Origin: Clostridiaceae bacterium
GTDB lineage: Bacteria; Bacillota; Clostridia; Saccharofermentanales; DTU023
Direction: 5' to 3'
Assembly (NCBI GenBank): GCA_012799825.1
Contig: JAAZKK010000120.1
Coordinates: 1 to 45,217 of the forward strand
DNA length: 45,217 nt
Position numbers and translations under genes: made by a program. Positions 43,576 to 45,217 of the stretch are shown one piece after another. The stretch's first letter is position 1; each line of letters opens with the position of its first letter. The notes beneath the pieces are model-generated. The model did not search any database and was not told the origin of the DNA. It saw only the letters and a program-made list of their open reading frames with translations.

Positions 43576-43848
43576 TCGTTTATTGTTTATTTTCGTTATT
43601 TCTCTTTCCATGAAAATAAAGTGATCTATCATCAAATTAATAACGCGGTAAGCAACAAGCACAATTAGGCTCCAAATAATTCCATTTCCTAGAGGAACAG
43701 CGCTTATGTTAAAAGGCACCGACTTCTCTTCGAGGAGCCTAGAAGTGCCCATTATGCCACCAATTAGCAGCGATGCAACTAAAAATACAGTTACCCAAAA
43801 GACCCAACTTTTTGTTGATTGAACTTGTTGCTTATCCATACAAAACAC
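43573..43848 (-). CDS. Small membrane protein with two TM segments
   Basis: A 91-residue protein with a short polar N-terminus, TM1 about 15-33 (VFWVTVFLVASLLIGGIMG), a polar loop, TM2 about 56-75 (GIIWSLIVLVAYRVINLMI) and a basic tail. No family is recognised. It lies between int and the ImmA-like gene on the same strand, where elements often carry accessory or superinfection-exclusion proteins; that role is only a possibility. Confidence 0.6.
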   Translation of the reverse strand: MFCMDKQQVQSTKSWVFWVTVFLVASLLIGGIMGTSRLLEEKSVPFNISAVPLGNGIIWSLIVLVAYRVINLMIDHFIFMEREITKINNKR

Positions 43849-43878
43849 CTTCTGTCATTCTATCTGCAACACCTATTT

Positions 43879-44142
43879 TCATAGATTTAGATGCTCCATC
43901 AATTCTCTAACTTCACATTCTTTCACATCTTCTGACAAATCTACATGTTCGTCCAGATGTCCTAGTTTTATGTGGCACAGTTCATGGATAATTGTTCTTC
44001 TCTGTTCCTCATCGGAAATTTGTGAGTTCACCATGACCACATAGCCGTTGCTATTCTTAGTGGCAAAGCCCTTACATCCTAACAGCCTTATCCTGCGAAT
44101 TGTAATGTTTCGCGAGCAAATAAAATCATCCAAAATAATCAT
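43879..44142 (-). CDS. ImmA/IrrE-type metallopeptidase, short form
   Basis: An 87-residue protein with the zinc motif HELCH in RTIIHELCHIKLGHLDEH, preceded by a strand pair (GFATKNSNGYVVMVN), as in ImmA/IrrE (M78) peptidases. Such proteins cleave or inactivate the partner CI-like repressor and so trigger excision of the element. The usual domain is about 120-150 residues, so this is a compact version. The repressor gene starts upstream on the same strand, supporting the pairing. Confidence 0.75.
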   Translation of the reverse strand: MIILDDFICSRNITIRRIRLLGCKGFATKNSNGYVVMVNSQISDEEQRRTIIHELCHIKLGHLDEHVDLSEDVKECEVRELMEHLNL

Positions 44143-44232
44143 GCAGCACTCCCATTCGTAGTAGACAAATGATAATCGAACATATGTTCTTTTTCAATCC
44201 CTGCATCCTTTGGTTTGTTGAGTGCAGCGGCT

Positions 44233-44592
44233 CTAATTTAATTCTTCTTTCTTTATGCGTTTCGCAATAGATGCGATAAACTTTTTATCGTCATCCGTCA
44301 TGCTGTCCCAAGCGTCATAAACGATAGCAAGGTTAGGGTCAATAGGAGGAATCGTTGTATCTAAATTATGGTTTAGTACATCACCGACGCTATACTTGTT
44401 ATTTATCAAAAGAGACAGTTCTACACCAAGCTTCTTGGAAAAATCAGCAACCGTATCTATGCGGGGCGAATTAATGCCTGTTTCATATCTACTAATAGAT
44501 TGCTTTGTAGTCCCTAATACCTTAGCCAAATCTTCTTGTGACATGTCCCTGCTTAATCTGATTGCTTTTAGTTTTTCACCGAAAGTAGCCAT
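44233..44592 (-). CDS. CI-like XRE-family repressor
   Basis: A 119-residue DNA-binding protein. Residues 1-65 form a helix-turn-helix of the XRE type (GEKLKAIRLSRDMSQEDLAK, then TTKQSISRYETGINSP and LLINNKY). The C-terminal 50 residues are a short acidic and helical tail, without a LexA-type peptidase domain. It probably holds the element silent by binding the operators at 44634, 44681 and 44921. AAGGAG lies 5 bases before the ATG. The adjacent ImmA-like protein would be its antirepressor. Confidence 0.88.
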   Translation of the reverse strand: MATFGEKLKAIRLSRDMSQEDLAKVLGTTKQSISRYETGINSPRIDTVADFSKKLGVELSLLINNKYSVGDVLNHNLDTTIPPIDPNLAIVYDAWDSMTDDDKKFIASIAKRIKKEELN

Positions 44593-44633
44593 AAGAACTC
44601 CTTGTCACATTATTTATTACGTTCATATTACGA

Positions 44634-44652
44634 TGTCACGCAACAGTTGACA
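44634..44652. promoter_or_regulatory. Operator 1 (TGTCA-N9-TGACA)
   Basis: TGTCACGCAACAGTTGACA has half-sites TGTCA and TGACA separated by nine bases. It overlaps the -35 box of the rightward promoter and lies within the probable promoter of the repressor gene. Confidence 0.65.
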
Positions 44653-44675
44653 AGTGCCTTTCTGGCGATTATACT
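44647..44675 (+). promoter_or_regulatory. Sigma-A promoter of the Cro-like gene
   Basis: TTGACA at 44647-44652 and TATACT at 44670-44675 with a 17-bp spacer, an almost perfect vegetative promoter. Operators flank and overlap it, so repression by the CI-like protein is expected. Confidence 0.85.
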
Positions 44676-44680
44676 AAAGA

Positions 44681-44699
44681 CGTCACGGAAGTGATGACA
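44681..44699. promoter_or_regulatory. Operator 2 (CGTCA-N9-TGACA)
   Basis: CGTCACGGAAGTGATGACA has the same 5-9-5 design as operator 1. It lies just after the -10 box, at the start of the transcript, before the ribosome site of the Cro-like gene. Confidence 0.65.
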
Positions 44700-44718
44700 A
44701 GAAAGAAGGAGGGAGAGC

Positions 44719-44934
44719 ATGAAAGAAGCGACAATTCTAGATTATATCTTAGAAAAATACGGTTCACAGTCTGCTTGCGCGTCGGCCCTTGGATGGCCAA
44801 GACAGAAACTTAACCGTATTGTGCATGGACAAACCATGCCTTCACTGGAAGACACGCAACTACTCGCGGAAAAGCTTAATGAGCCTATCGAAATTATCGC
44901 AGATCTTTTTTTAGTCCAGACGTCACGGAAGTGA
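44719..44934 (+). CDS. Cro-like XRE-family regulator
   Basis: A 71-residue helix-turn-helix protein divergent from the repressor. The HTH is ILEKYGSQSACASALGWPRQ and KLNRIVHGQTMPSLEDTQLL, covering nearly the whole chain. This is the position and size of a phage/ICE Cro or excision activator. GGAGGGAG precedes the ATG. Its stop codon lies inside operator 3. Confidence 0.85.
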   Translation: MKEATILDYILEKYGSQSACASALGWPRQKLNRIVHGQTMPSLEDTQLLAEKLNEPIEIIADLFLVQTSRK

Positions 44935-44939
44935 TGACA
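44921..44939. promoter_or_regulatory. Operator 3 (identical copy of operator 2)
   Basis: CGTCACGGAAGTGATGACA again, with extra identical flanking bases (AGA before it). It overlaps the TGA stop of the Cro-like gene and lies before the next gene. Confidence 0.6.
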
Positions 44940-44967
44940 TGAGAGCGACTGCAGGAAGGAGCAAGCA

Positions 44968-45217
44968 ATGGAAAAGAAACACTACTGCATGATAACTACT
45001 TTTTTCATGGATGGGAGCAACGCAAGAAGGTTAGAGCAGGTTGAGGAAATGCGTTTGCCGTACCGTATCCCACATTCCACTCACGGCGACGATGCGGAAG
45101 AAGGCGTCTATTACTACGACATCGAGCAAGTTAAGGACATTCTTTTGATTGAGTTTCTGAATGAGCAATTTGAACCAATGGATATGTATGTACGGCGCTG
45201 TACTGTGACGCCAGACA
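44968..45217 (+). CDS. Hypothetical protein, cut by the window edge
   Basis: An open frame of 83 codons runs off the right end. AGGAAGGAGC precedes the ATG. The sequence (KKHYCMITTFFMDGSNARRL, then VEEMRLPYRIPHSTHGDDAE and LLIEFLNEQFEPMDMYVRRC) is soluble and mixed alpha/beta. I recognise no family. Located just after the Cro-like gene, it is an early gene of the element. Confidence 0.65.
   Translation, partial: MEKKHYCMITTFFMDGSNARRLEQVEEMRLPYRIPHSTHGDDAEEGVYYYDIEQVKDILLIEFLNEQFEPMDMYVRRCTVTPD

Larger units (their letters stand above)
42136..45217. mobile_element. Left end of an integrative element or prophage (continues past the window)
   Basis: The region starts at the tRNA-fMet att core and contains, in order, a tyrosine integrase, a two-TM protein, an ImmA/IrrE-like protein, a CI-like repressor, a divergent Cro-like gene with operators, and the start of another gene. 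This is the lysogeny/excision module of a temperate phage or integrative conjugative element. Nothing here shows which of the two it is. Confidence 0.85.

Overview
The window reads as a piece of chromosome from an anaerobic, low-to-mid GC Firmicute, most likely a gut or mucosal Clostridia-type bacterium. This is inferred from gene content and Shine-Dalgarno style: an Fe-S/FMN/FAD enoate-reductase family enzyme, a YedF/DUF3343 selenium-type cluster, FeoAB, an FNT-family anion channel, a FemAB/MurJ cell-wall pair and a type I-E-like CRISPR repeat. I cannot name the genus.

Layout. 1-2430: a minus-strand old-yellow-enzyme/dienoyl-CoA reductase type gene with its terminator. 2431-4154: a long non-coding stretch made of several degenerate repeat arrays. 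4155-6613: yedF, a DUF3343 gene and a cysteine desulfurase, followed by a decayed second copy of the desulfurase 3' end. 6902-13565 (minus): FemAB-type aminoacyltransferase, MurJ/SpoVB-like flippase, ATP-grasp protein, alpha/beta hydrolase and a TPR protein. 14369-24796: secreted or lipid-anchored alpha-amylase, FNT channel, L-asparaginase II, monoglyceride-lipase-like hydrolase, Na+-dependent (NSS) transporter and feoB/feoA. 25717-26691: an unrecognised protein with a PD-(D/E)XK-like core. 27235-37338: a sugar block with galactokinase (divergent), GH13 alpha-glucosidase, GH36 alpha-galactosidase, MelB-like symporter and GH1 glycosidase. The likely flow is symport of alpha-galactosides, cleavage by GH36 and GH13, and phosphorylation of galactose by GalK. 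37578-40674: ferredoxin-type aldo/keto reductase, YgjP/SprT-like metallopeptidase, a small CRISPR array without cas genes, and a DUF6935-like protein.

From about 42136 to the right edge lies the left end of an integrative element. It has a 46-nt 3' fragment of an initiator tRNA-Met gene (att site), a tyrosine integrase, a two-TM protein, an ImmA/IrrE-type HExxH protein, a CI-like repressor and a divergent Cro-like gene with three matching 19-bp operators, and a gene cut by the window edge.

The most unusual property is the space between genes. Nearly every long intergenic region carries its own degenerate tandem or regularly spaced repeat (periods 13, 27, 28, 36, 46, 48, 50-51, 61, 67, about 90, 108 and 128 bp). 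Several regions share a short AATTGAAAAATTG-type core, which forms a strikingly regular 50-51 bp array at 18740-19019. The same kind of expansion appears inside coding sequence: the GH36 gene has a five-unit, exactly 48-bp in-frame repeat, and the GH13 enzyme and one hydrolase carry low-complexity insertions of about 60 residues in surface loops. One CRISPR spacer, when translated, gives the C-terminal signature of a tyrosine recombinase.
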